A stretch of DNA of 64,000 bases from Pseudomonas syringae (GTDB lineage Bacteria; Pseudomonadota; Gammaproteobacteria; Pseudomonadales; Pseudomonadaceae), in the NCBI RefSeq assembly GCF_021606685.1, contig NZ_WKCB01000009.1:1-64000 (forward strand), written 5' to 3'. The position numbers and the translations under genes are program-made. Under the pieces are notes generated by a model, which did not search any database, had not been told where the DNA came from, and saw only the letters and a program-made list of their open reading frames with translations. Positions 55,462 through 63,626 of this stretch are shown in pieces (position 1 is the stretch's first letter; each line of letters begins with the position of its first letter).

Positions 55462-56295
55462 TTAGAAGGTGACTTCCATATTCAGCGTCGGCGTAGAGGT
55501 CCGAGTACCCCGACCGCCATCCACCCCGAACTTGTTATGCCAGTACTCGTAGCCCACCCCTAGATACAGGTTCGGCTTCACGCTTTTGCCCGGTCGCACT
55601 GCCACCATCAGCGCCGTGCGCATCAGCGCTTCCGGCGCAGTATCACGGCCATGGTAGTCCTCGCCTTTTTCCCCGACGTAATTGATAAACCCCTGGAATT
55701 TCGCCGCGTGGTTGGCGACCTCGAACGGGCGCATCCACGTCAGGTTGAGCATGTAGGTGTCGTCAAAGGTGTGGTTTGACTCCTGCGCACCGGGGATGCC
55801 GGTGTGGTTCCTTTCCTTGTAGTACATCACGCTCAGGTCCAGTACCCCGACCGTGTTGAATTTCAAGGTCGGGCCGAGCACCAGGGCGCGCTTTTTCGCC
55901 GAGGCAAAATTGTTGTTGCGGTTGGCGTCAAAGCCCAGGGTCAGTGCGTAATCCTTGATCAAGCCCGTACCCAGCGGCACATCGAACACCCGTGACGCGT
56001 ACACCTGGTGCCGGTACACCGCGTACACCTCGCTGCCCCCGTGGTCGGTGCCCTTGCGTGGGTCGCGGCTGTCGGACAGGAACACATCCAGGTTGAGGAA
56101 ATTGCTGCCGTAGCGGTAGCCGCTGGCGTGGGTGAAACTGTAGATGCGCTTGCTGAATGCGTCGGGGTTGTTCGGGTTGGTGAACTGCTGGCCGTAACGG
56201 AACCCCAGGCTGTTGTTCATCCATTCCACCGCGACAGCCTCCCCGCCGCCGAGGAGGGTGAGTGCGACGGTGGCGCCCTGTAATGCCTTTTTCAT
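55462..56295 (-). CDS. Tsx-like nucleoside channel (OmpK-type porin)
   Basis: A 277-aa outer-membrane beta barrel of the Tsx/OmpK family. Signal peptide about 1-24 (MKKALQGATVALTLLGGGEAVA); the mature start VEWMNNSLGFRYGQQF, the repeated aromatic strands and the C-terminal Phe (TLNMEVTF) fit an outer-membrane barrel. Tsx proteins pass nucleosides; the neighbours support that. Divergent from the NCS2 permease gene. Confidence 0.85.
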   Translation of the reverse strand: MKKALQGATVALTLLGGGEAVAVEWMNNSLGFRYGQQFTNPNNPDAFSKRIYSFTHASGYRYGSNFLNLDVFLSDSRDPRKGTDHGGSEVYAVYRHQVYASRVFDVPLGTGLIKDYALTLGFDANRNNNFASAKKRALVLGPTLKFNTVGVLDLSVMYYKERNHTGIPGAQESNHTFDDTYMLNLTWMRPFEVANHAAKFQGFINYVGEKGEDYHGRDTAPEALMRTALMVAVRPGKSVKPNLYLGVGYEYWHNKFGVDGGRGTRTSTPTLNMEVTF

Positions 56296-56376
56296 TGTTC
56301 TAGGTCCTTTGGCGTTCTGGCTCATCACGGCCGGATTGTTTTTGTAACGCCGTCGGAGGGTATCTTGTTCGATAGA

Positions 56377-56386
56377 TTGTATACAA
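56377..56386. promoter_or_regulatory. TTGTATACAA palindrome between tsx-like and NCS2 genes
   Basis: A perfect 10-bp palindrome that extends imperfectly to ATAGA-TTGTATACAA-C-TCTAT. It lies between a possible -35 (TTGTTC, 56365) and -10 (TCTATG, 56388) of the permease gene, where a repressor would block transcription. The form fits a GntR/HutC-type operator, but no such regulator gene is in the window. Confidence 0.55.
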
Positions 56387-56453
56387 CTCTATGGACATAC
56401 AGTCCAAACATTGCATACAGTGGCCGCACAACAAAAACAGAGAACCCCTCACC

Positions 56454-57956
56454 ATGACTATCCCTAAGGCGTCACCGCAGCGGCCGGAAGATGAGAACCT
56501 TGGCGTCGCCGCCAACATGGCTTACGGCCTGCAACATGTGCTCACCATGTACGGCGGTATCGTCGCGGTGCCGTTGATCGTCGGCCAGGCAGCCGGTTTG
56601 TCGCCGGCGGACATCGGCTTGCTGATCGCCGCGTCACTGTTTGCCGGAGGCCTGGCTACGCTGTTGCAGACCCTGGGCCTGCCGTTTTTTGGCTGTCAGT
56701 TGCCGCTGGTGCAGGGCGTGTCGTTTGCCGGTGTGGCAACCATGGTGGCGATTGTCGGCAGCGACGGCGCCGGCGGTGTGCCGGCGATTCTCGGCGCGGT
56801 GATGGCCGCGTCGTTGATCGGGCTACTGATCACCCCGGTGTTTTCGCGGATCACCAAGTTCTTCCCGCCGTTGGTCACGGGCATCGTGATCACCACCATC
56901 GGCCTGACCCTGATGCCCGTCGCGGCGCGCTGGGCCATGGGCGGCAATAGCCGCGCAGCGGATTTCGGCAGCATGCCCAATATCGGCCTGGCAGCGCTGA
57001 CACTGGTGCTGGTGCTGCTGCTGAGCAAGATCGGCAGCGCAACCATCTCGCGCTTGTCGATCCTGCTGGCGATGGTGATCGGCACCGTGATTGCGGTGCT
57101 GCTGGGCATGGCCGATTTCTCCGGTGTGACCCAGGGGCCGATGTTCGGTTTCCCGACGCCCTTCCATTTCGGGATGCCGACCTTTCATGTGGCGGCGATC
57201 ATTTCCATGTGCATCGTCGTGATGGTGACGCTGGTGGAAACCTCGGCGGATATCCTGGCAGTGGGTGAGATCATCGACACCAAAGTCGACTCCAAACGCC
57301 TGGGCAACGGCCTGCGCGCCGATATGCTGTCGAGCATGTTTGCGCCGATTTTCGGCTCGTTCACCCAGAGCGCCTTCGCCCAGAACGTCGGCCTGGTGGC
57401 GGTGACCGGGGTGAAGAGCCGCTTTGTGGTGGCGACCGGAGGGCTGTTCCTGGTGGTCCTCGGCCTGCTGCCGTTTATGGGCCGGGTGATTGCCGCGGTG
57501 CCGACCTCCGTGCTCGGCGGCGCCGGGATTGTGCTGTTCGGTACGGTGGCGGCGAGTGGTATTCGCACCCTGTCCAAGGTGGATTACCGCAACAACATGA
57601 ACCTGATCATCGTCGCCACGAGCATCGGTTTTGGCATGATCCCGATCGCCGCGCCGAGTTTCTACGATCAGTTCCCTAGCTGGTTCGCGACCATCTTCCA
57701 CTCGGGCATCAGTTCGTCGGCGATCATGGCGATCCTGCTGAATTTGGCGTTCAACCACTTTACCGCCGGTAACTCGGACCAGCAGTCGGTGTTTGTGGCG
57801 GGGACGGAGCGCAGCCTGTGCTTTCGCGATGTGTCGCAGCTGCGTGACGGGGATTACTTCAAAGGCGGCAAGCTGTTTGATGCCGAGGGCAGGGAGATCC
57901 CATTGGTGGCGGAAGTGCCTAAGCACACCGCAAGACCCGAAACCACAGAGGTCTGA
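56454..57956 (+). CDS. NCS2 xanthine/uracil permease family transporter
   Basis: A 500-aa inner-membrane nucleobase symporter of the NCS2 (XanP/UraA) family, about 14 helices. Key features: YGLQHVLTMYGGIVAVPLIV in helix 1, TLVETSADILAVGEI (the Glu of the substrate site) and SFTQSAFAQNVGLVAVTGV. XanP-type sequences carry xanthine or uric acid; substrate not certain. The ATG at 56454 is the family start; about 20 further codons upstream are probably leader. Confidence 0.88.
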   Translation: MTIPKASPQRPEDENLGVAANMAYGLQHVLTMYGGIVAVPLIVGQAAGLSPADIGLLIAASLFAGGLATLLQTLGLPFFGCQLPLVQGVSFAGVATMVAIVGSDGAGGVPAILGAVMAASLIGLLITPVFSRITKFFPPLVTGIVITTIGLTLMPVAARWAMGGNSRAADFGSMPNIGLAALTLVLVLLLSKIGSATISRLSILLAMVIGTVIAVLLGMADFSGVTQGPMFGFPTPFHFGMPTFHVAAIISMCIVVMVTLVETSADILAVGEIIDTKVDSKRLGNGLRADMLSSMFAPIFGSFTQSAFAQNVGLVAVTGVKSRFVVATGGLFLVVLGLLPFMGRVIAAVPTSVLGGAGIVLFGTVAASGIRTLSKVDYRNNMNLIIVATSIGFGMIPIAAPSFYDQFPSWFATIFHSGISSSAIMAILLNLAFNHFTAGNSDQQSVFVAGTERSLCFRDVSQLRDGDYFKGGKLFDAEGREIPLVAEVPKHTARPETTEV

Positions 57957-57959
57957 CAC

Positions 57960-57997
57960 TGGGAGGGGCAGTGCGACGATTCGACTTGCCCCTCCCA
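57960..57997. other. Long inverted repeat between convergent genes
   Basis: TGGGAGGGGCA pairs perfectly with TGCCCCTCCCA across a 16-nt centre. It looks like a worn-down REP pair and probably ends or stabilises both transcripts. Confidence 0.5.
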
Positions 57998-58006
57998 TAT
58001 TTGAAT

Positions 58007-58939
58007 TCAGCCCGCCTTGAGCACGTTGTGCGGCACTGAGCACACCTCATCCAGAAACTTCACCACCGTCCCCATGCACGCTTGGCGTTCTTCCACATGG
58101 GGCATGTGGCTGGAGTCTTCAAACAGCGCCCAGCGCACATCGGCGATTTCGTCCAGGAACGGCTTGACCACCAGCGGCGTGGCCTCGTCGTGGCGCCCGG
58201 AGATCACCAGGGTCGGCACATTGATTGCCGACAGGCGGCCCGTCGATTTCCAGTCCTTCAAACTGCCGATCACATGGAACTCGGTCGGGCCGCTCATGGC
58301 GTGGTACACCGTGGGGTCTGCATCCACGGCGGCGAAAGTGCGCGCCACTGCTTCCGGCCACGGGTTGACCCTGCACACGTGGTGGTCATAGAACACACGC
58401 GAGGCGGCGAGGTATTCCGGGTCCTGGTAAGTGCCGGCGGCTTCATGCTTGAGCAGGGTTTCATGCACGCCTGCGGGCAATAACGTGCGCAGGCGGTTGG
58501 CTTCGCTGACCCAGGTGCGCATGCAGGTCGGCGAGTTGGCCGGGATGAACGCGCGCAGGCCCTTGGGCTGCAGAATCGCGTGTTCACTGCCGAGCATGCC
58601 GCCCCAGGACTGGCCGAGGATCGCGTAGTTGTCGCTGATCTGCAGGTGGTCCAGCAGGTTGTTCAGCTCGGCGAGGAACAGCTCGACGGTCCAGAAGGAG
58701 GGGCCTTTGTCGGGCAAATGAGTGGAACGGCCGTTGCCGATCTGGTCGTAGTGGATCACGGCGTGGCCGCTGGCGGCGACGTCTTTGAACGCGTCTACAT
58801 AGTCGTGGGTGCAGCCGGGGCCGCCATGGATGACCACCAGTGGCGTGCGGCCGCTGGAGAGGTCGCCGGTGACGCGGTACCAGGTCTGGTGGTCGCCAAA
58901 CGCCGCATACCCTTCGCGGATTTTTTCGATGAATTCCAT
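58007..58939 (-). CDS. Proline iminopeptidase-family hydrolase (PipA/LaaA-like)
   Basis: A 310-aa alpha/beta hydrolase: oxyanion motif HGGPG (38-42), nucleophile S111 in GQSWGG, Asp in SGRHDEATP and His in DSSHMPHVE. Relatives cleave N-terminal proline or amino-acid amides (L-amino acid amidase), and PipA of plant-associated pseudomonads is of this type. No signal peptide, so cytoplasmic. A lux-box-like dyad lies 62 bp upstream of the ATG, so the LuxR solo beside it probably controls it. AGGG is 7-8 nt before the ATG at 58939. Confidence 0.87.
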   Translation of the reverse strand: MEFIEKIREGYAAFGDHQTWYRVTGDLSSGRTPLVVIHGGPGCTHDYVDAFKDVAASGHAVIHYDQIGNGRSTHLPDKGPSFWTVELFLAELNNLLDHLQISDNYAILGQSWGGMLGSEHAILQPKGLRAFIPANSPTCMRTWVSEANRLRTLLPAGVHETLLKHEAAGTYQDPEYLAASRVFYDHHVCRVNPWPEAVARTFAAVDADPTVYHAMSGPTEFHVIGSLKDWKSTGRLSAINVPTLVISGRHDEATPLVVKPFLDEIADVRWALFEDSSHMPHVEERQACMGTVVKFLDEVCSVPHNVLKAG

Positions 58940-59000
58940 TTCGTACCCTGCTCTGAAAAAAAAGATCAGAGACACGATAGTCCGCGCAAAAACTTTAGGT

Positions 59001-59020
59001 AACTAGCAAAACAGCTAGGT
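59001..59020 (-). promoter_or_regulatory. lux-box-like dyad 1 (upstream of pipA-like gene)
   Basis: On the minus strand: ACCTAGCTGTTTTGCTAGTT. It has CT-N12-AG symmetry, with five consecutive matched pairs in each arm (CTAGC/GCTAG). It lies in the 93-bp gap between the LuxR stop and the hydrolase start, its centre about 71 bp from the ATG. Confidence 0.7.
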
Positions 59021-59032
59021 TTTTACTCAGGT

Positions 59033-59818
59033 TCAGTCCTCAAGCAGGCGGTAATGGGTGGCGCGAACCACCGCCTGTACGCGGTTCCTGGCCCCCAGTT
59101 TATGCATCGCCGAGGCCAGGTGCAGAGTGACCACGGCCAGCGATCGGCTCAATTGCGTGGCGATTTGTGCGGCGGTCAGGCCGTCGGCGGCCCACTTGAG
59201 GCACTCGCGCTCGCGTTTGGTCAGGTGGATATGCGGGTAGGTGCGTAGCTCTTTGCTGAACAGCGGGTAGGCTGCTTCCTGCAAGGCGTGGGAAATCAGG
59301 CTGAAATCCGACAGCGTCTGCTGCGCATCCTGCAGCACGGTGTGCGCTTTACCGGTGCGCAGGCCTGTCAACGACGCGAAGCCGCCACGGGGCAGGTGCA
59401 TCGGCACGCTGACACCGCAGGTCAATTGCTGGTCATGCAGGTAGGACGAAACGGGCGCGTGGCAGGGGTCGATGATCTTTTGCAGGGCCGTGTCGGCCTT
59501 CGCTTCATAAGACCACACGAATGGCGACACGCTGCTCAGCGCCAGGTGTTGCACCGGGTCGATCTGGTAGTACCCCTGGCTGCACCATAGCGCGTGCCAG
59601 TCTGCCGGGGTATTGCGCAACTCCAGCACCGAGGGCGTGATCAGCCCACCCTCCAGGTCGATTGGCACCGGGGTGTAGTCGTACACCAGCGCATCGAAGC
59701 CCAACTGCTGGGCGAGTATAAAGGTGTTGTCCATCTGCTCATCCAGGCTCCTGCCCGGCATCAGACGATTATTGAAGGCAGTTAGCTTGGCCAGCATCCG
59801 TTCTGCTCCCGAATTCAT
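59033..59818 (-). CDS. LuxR solo, plant-signal subfamily (PipR-like)
   Basis: A 261-aa regulator with an N-terminal autoinducer-type domain (about 20-175) and a C-terminal LuxR helix-turn-helix (198-255: LTKRERECLKWAADGLT, AMHKLGARNRVQAVV). Pocket pattern: W74, then W78 where AHL receptors have Tyr, then D87-P88 and W102. The Tyr-to-Trp change is a hallmark of the subfamily (OryR, PsoR, PipR) that answers plant compounds rather than AHLs. No luxI gene is near. The ATG at 59818 gives MNSGAERML. Flanked on both sides by hydrolases. Confidence 0.87.
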   Translation of the reverse strand: MNSGAERMLAKLTAFNNRLMPGRSLDEQMDNTFILAQQLGFDALVYDYTPVPIDLEGGLITPSVLELRNTPADWHALWCSQGYYQIDPVQHLALSSVSPFVWSYEAKADTALQKIIDPCHAPVSSYLHDQQLTCGVSVPMHLPRGGFASLTGLRTGKAHTVLQDAQQTLSDFSLISHALQEAAYPLFSKELRTYPHIHLTKRERECLKWAADGLTAAQIATQLSRSLAVVTLHLASAMHKLGARNRVQAVVRATHYRLLED

Positions 59819-59877
59819 TTGAATCTCGACTTGCTGCAAGTAGAATGCCACGCCCCGGCGAAGGACTGCCAGGCCAA

Positions 59878-59897
59878 ACCTATAAGAACTGCTAGGT
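59878..59897 (+). promoter_or_regulatory. lux-box-like dyad 2 (upstream of second hydrolase)
   Basis: ACCTATAAGAACTGCTAGGT: CT-N12-AG, with ACCTA and TAGGT as perfectly matched arms, extended one base each way (AACC...GGTT). It is about 93 bp before the hydrolase ATG and resembles dyad 1. Confidence 0.7.
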
Positions 59898-59980
59898 TAT
59901 GGACGCACGGCATCCTCGGTAGTGTTGGCCTGATAAACGGCCGCTACCTGCCAGGCCGATACAACACAAGGAATGTATGC

Positions 59981-60868
59981 ATGTGGCGTGAAATTGCCCC
60001 CGACCGGCAGTACAACGTGCAAGTCGACGGCCACAACCTCGTGGTCTACAGCTTTGGCGAAGGCGATGAGGTGCTGCTGTGCCTCAATGGCGGCCCGGGC
60101 CTGCCGTGTGACTACTTGCGCGACGCCCATGGCTGGCTCAAGGACCATAACCTGCGAGTGGTTGCATTCGACCAGCTTGGCACCGGCGCTTCTGCCAGAC
60201 CCACTGACGTTTCCTTGTGGGAAATCGGCCGTTATGTCGAAGAAGTCGAAACCGTGCGCCAGGCCCTGGACCTCGGCCGTGTGCACTTGCTCGGGCATTC
60301 CTGGGGCGGCTGGCTGGGTATCGAATACGCCATCCACTATCCCCATGCCCTGAAAAGCCTGATCCTCGAAAACACCGTCGGCGACATTCCGCATTTGTCC
60401 CAAGAGCTGGAGCGCCTGCGCGGCGCCCTCGGCAGCGAAACCGTGGCCATGATGCAACGCCACGAAGCCATGGGCACCCTGGACCACCCGCAATACCAGG
60501 CGGCGATCACTTTGCTCAACTACCGCCACGTGTGCCGCCTGGACGAATGGCCCGAGCCGATCAAACGCTCCCTCGGCGACTGGAACATGGGGCCCTACGA
60601 AACCATGCAGGGCCCCAACGAATTCCTCTACGTCGGTAACCTCAAAGACTGGAACCGTATTGCCGAAATGGCCGGTTTCACCATGCCGATGCTGATCACC
60701 ACGGGCCAGCACGACGAACTCACCCCGGCCTGCGCGATGCGCATGAAGATGGCGGCCAGGCACGCCGAACTACACGTCTTCCCCAACAGTAGCCATATGC
60801 CGTTTTATGAAGAACCCCAGGCGTATTTTCCGGTGCTGCTGGATTTTCTCGCCCGCCACCGAGGCTGA
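59981..60868 (+). CDS. Second proline iminopeptidase-family hydrolase
   Basis: A 295-aa alpha/beta hydrolase: oxyanion motif NGGPG (36-40), nucleophile S107 in GHSWGG, Asp in TGQHDELTP and His in NSSHMPFYE. It is clearly homologous to the minus-strand hydrolase but not a close copy. AAGGA lies 8 nt before the ATG at 59981; longer in-frame starts are not supported. First gene of an operon with the ABC transporter, 3 bp before the permease, so hydrolysis and uptake are tied together. Confidence 0.88.
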   Translation: MWREIAPDRQYNVQVDGHNLVVYSFGEGDEVLLCLNGGPGLPCDYLRDAHGWLKDHNLRVVAFDQLGTGASARPTDVSLWEIGRYVEEVETVRQALDLGRVHLLGHSWGGWLGIEYAIHYPHALKSLILENTVGDIPHLSQELERLRGALGSETVAMMQRHEAMGTLDHPQYQAAITLLNYRHVCRLDEWPEPIKRSLGDWNMGPYETMQGPNEFLYVGNLKDWNRIAEMAGFTMPMLITTGQHDELTPACAMRMKMAARHAELHVFPNSSHMPFYEEPQAYFPVLLDFLARHRG

Positions 60869-60871
60869 CCG

Positions 60872-61819
60872 ATGAACCTGGCGCGCTACCGTTTTGTGTT
60901 GTCCCGGCCACTGCAGTTGCTGCCGGTGCTGCTGGGCATCAGCCTGATTACCTTTGTGCTGGTGCGTTCGATCCCGGGTGACCCGGCGCGCGCACTGCTG
61001 GGTTCGCGCAGCACACCCGATGCCTTGCTGAAAATCCGCGCCCAGTACGGCCTCGACCAGCCTTTGTGGCTGCAATATTTTTACTTTCTGAAAAACCTGC
61101 TCAAGGGCGACCTCGGCCAATCGTTGTTGTACAAGGTCGATGCCCTGAAGCTGATCGTCACCCGTATCGAACCGACGCTGGTGCTGGTGCTCGGCAGCGT
61201 GGTGCTCGCGCTGCTGATCGCGATTCCGCTGGCGACCTTGGCTGCGCGCAACAAAGGCGGCTGGGCGGATAACCTGATCCGCGTGTTCACCACCGTGGGC
61301 CTGGGCATGCCGGCGTTCTGGCTGGGCCTGATGTTGATCCTGTTGCTCAGCGTGCAGTGGGGCTGGTTCCCGGTATCCGGCTACGGGCGGACCTGGTTGG
61401 ACAAGGCCCACCACATGGTGTTGCCCTGCCTGACCATCGCCCTTGCGCTGTCGGCAGTGCTGGTGCGTAACCTGCGGGCCAGCATGTTGATGGAGTTGCA
61501 GGCCGATCACGTCACCGCTGCCCGCGCGCGTGGCCTGGCGGAAGCGGCGGTGTTTCGGCGCCATGTGTTGCCCAATTCCCTGGTGCCGGCGGTGAACCTG
61601 CTGGCGGTGAACATTGGCTGGCTGATCAGCGGCACGGTGGTGATTGAAAGCCTGTTCGCGATTCCCGGCATCGGCCAACTGCTGGTGCGCGGCATCTTCA
61701 CCCGCGACTACATGGTGGTTCAAGGCGTGGCCATGGTGCTGGCCTGCGCCACGGTGGTGGTCAACTTCATCGCCGATGTGGTGACGGTGACCCTCGACCC
61801 ACGGGTAAAGATGCAATGA
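60872..61819 (+). CDS. Dipeptide-type ABC permease (DppB-like)
   Basis: A 315-aa inner-membrane permease of the peptide/nickel ABC family, six helices. The family signature SGTVVIESLFAIPGIGQLL is near the C-terminus and the EAA-like loop (AARARGLAEAAVFRRHVLPNSL) contacts the ATPases. Its stop overlaps the next start (ATGA). Confidence 0.92.
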   Translation: MNLARYRFVLSRPLQLLPVLLGISLITFVLVRSIPGDPARALLGSRSTPDALLKIRAQYGLDQPLWLQYFYFLKNLLKGDLGQSLLYKVDALKLIVTRIEPTLVLVLGSVVLALLIAIPLATLAARNKGGWADNLIRVFTTVGLGMPAFWLGLMLILLLSVQWGWFPVSGYGRTWLDKAHHMVLPCLTIALALSAVLVRNLRASMLMELQADHVTAARARGLAEAAVFRRHVLPNSLVPAVNLLAVNIGWLISGTVVIESLFAIPGIGQLLVRGIFTRDYMVVQGVAMVLACATVVVNFIADVVTVTLDPRVKMQ

Positions 61820-62673
61820 GCAGCCGCCCGTTGATTGCCCCGTGGCGTTTGCGCCTGCGCTTTGGGTTTCGCAATGGCCGGCTGACGGCTGCCTGGGGCC
61901 TGCTGATTCTGCTGCTGTGGTTCGCCCTGGCGGTGTTTGCGCCGTGGATCGCCCCCTATGACCCGATTGCGCAAAACACCGAGATCAGTTTGCTCGGCCC
62001 CAGCCTTGCGCACCCCTTGGGCACAGATAACTATGGCCGGGACATACTGTCGAGGGTGATCTGGGGCGCACGCATCGACCTGCAGTTGGCGATTGTCGGG
62101 GTGATTTTCCCGTTCATGATCGGCACCTTCATCGGCGCGGTGTCCGGTTATATCGGCGGGCGTTTCGACAGTTTCTGCATGCGTGTGATTGACGTGATCC
62201 TGGCGTTCCCGTTCCTGGTGTTGATGCTGGCGATCATGGCCATCCTTGGCCCGGGCTTGCAGAGTTTTTATATCGCCATGGCGCTGGTGGGCTGGGTGTC
62301 GTATGCGCGGCTGATCCGCTCGCAGATCCTGGTGCTCAAGGAAAGTGACTTTGCCCTGGCCGCCAAGAGCCTGGGCTTTGGCCATGGGCGCATTCTGTTT
62401 CGTCACCTGTTGCCTAACGCCATGTTCGGTTCGATTGTGTTTTCCATGTCTGACGCAGTGCTGGTGCTGCTCAACGGCGCGGCCGTGAGCTACCTGGGCC
62501 TGGGCGTGCAACCGCCGACCGCCGAGTGGGGCACGATGGTCGCCGAAGGCCAGGCGTTCATCACCACCGCCTGGTGGATCTGCACTTTTCCGGGCCTGGC
62601 TATCGTGACCCTGGCCATGGGTTTCAGCCTGTTGGCCGATGGCGTGGCCCAAGTGTTGGGAGATCGCGCATGA
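61816..62673 (+). CDS. Dipeptide-type ABC permease (DppC-like)
   Basis: Second permease (285 aa). HPLGTDNYGRDILSRVIWGAR is the DppC signature and LAAKSLGFGHGRILFRHLLPN the ATPase-contact loop. It pairs with the DppB-like protein. Overlaps both neighbours by four bases, so the genes are translated as a coupled unit. Confidence 0.92.
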   Translation: MSSRPLIAPWRLRLRFGFRNGRLTAAWGLLILLLWFALAVFAPWIAPYDPIAQNTEISLLGPSLAHPLGTDNYGRDILSRVIWGARIDLQLAIVGVIFPFMIGTFIGAVSGYIGGRFDSFCMRVIDVILAFPFLVLMLAIMAILGPGLQSFYIAMALVGWVSYARLIRSQILVLKESDFALAAKSLGFGHGRILFRHLLPNAMFGSIVFSMSDAVLVLLNGAAVSYLGLGVQPPTAEWGTMVAEGQAFITTAWWICTFPGLAIVTLAMGFSLLADGVAQVLGDRA

Positions 62674-63626
62674 GTCTGTTGCAGGTTCGGGACCTGAGCG
62701 TGATCGCCAACAACACCGGGCGCGATGTGACCCTGGTCGACCGTGTGTCTTTCGACCTGGACGAAGGCGAAATCCTCGGCCTGGTGGGTGAGAGCGGTTC
62801 GGGCAAGACCATGGCCTGTCGCGGCCTGATGCGTTTGCTGCCGTCGCCGAGCCTGCGGGTGCAGGGCGGCGCGGTACGGCTGGCCGGCCAGGACCTGTTG
62901 CAACTGGATGATGCCGGCATGCGCGCCATGCGCGGCGGGCAACTGGGCATGATTTTCCAGAACCCCAGCAGCCATCTTGACCCGTTGATGCGCATCGGCG
63001 AGCAGATTGCCGAGGGCATTCGCCTGCATCAGGGCGCGTCGAAAAAGGATGCGCGCCGGCAGGCCATCGAGGTGCTGCGCCAGGTCGGCATTCCCGATCC
63101 CCAGGCGCGGGTCGACAACTATCCTCACGAATTTTCCGGCGGCATGCGCCAGCGCGCGATGATCGCCGTGGCCCTCGGCTGCAACCCTAAAGTGCTGATC
63201 GCCGACGAGCCGACCACCGCCCTGGATGTGACTGTGCAAGCGCAAATCCTGCGCCTGCTGTTGGACCTGCGTGACCAGCGCGGCCTGTCGATCATCATGA
63301 TTACCCATGACCTCGGCGTGGTGGCGCAGACCTGCGATTCCATCGCGGTGATGTACGCCGGACGCCTGTGCGAACACGGCAGTAAATACGAGCTGCTGGC
63401 GCATCCACAGCACCCTTACACCGCGGGCCTGATCGACTGCCAGCCGGCCCACAGCAGCGGCCATGCCTTGCTGCGTACCATCCCCGGCCAGCCGCCGTTG
63501 CTGGATGCGTTGCCCACCGGTTGCCGTTTCAACCCACGCTGCCCGCAGGTCGGCGCGTTGTGTACCGAAGTGCTGCCGGAAGGCGCGCGCGTCGCCTGTC
63601 ATTACCCGCTGGGAGTGCACCCATGA
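62670..63626 (+). CDS. Dipeptide-type ABC ATPase (DppD-like)
   Basis: A 318-aa ATPase: Walker A GESGSGKT, signature FSGGMRQR, Walker [13 protein letters not shown], switch His in MITHDLG, and the C-terminal oligopeptide-ATPase extension with its Cys motif ([11 protein letters not shown]...LCTEV...ACHYP), which binds an iron-sulfur cluster in relatives. The ATG at 62670 overlaps the dppC-like stop. Confidence 0.93.
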   Translation: MSLLQVRDLSVIANNTGRDVTLVDRVSFDLDEGEILGLVGESGSGKTMACRGLMRLLPSPSLRVQGGAVRLAGQDLLQLDDAGMRAMRGGQLGMIFQNPSSHLDPLMRIGEQIAEGIRLHQGASKKDARRQAIEVLRQVGIPDPQARVDNYPHEFSGGMRQRAMIAVALGCNPKVLIADEPTTALDVTVQAQILRLLLDLRDQRGLSIIMITHDLGVVAQTCDSIAVMYAGRLCEHGSKYELLAHPQHPYTAGLIDCQPAHSSGHALLRTIPGQPPLLDALPTGCRFNPRCPQVGALCTEVLPEGARVACHYPLGVHP

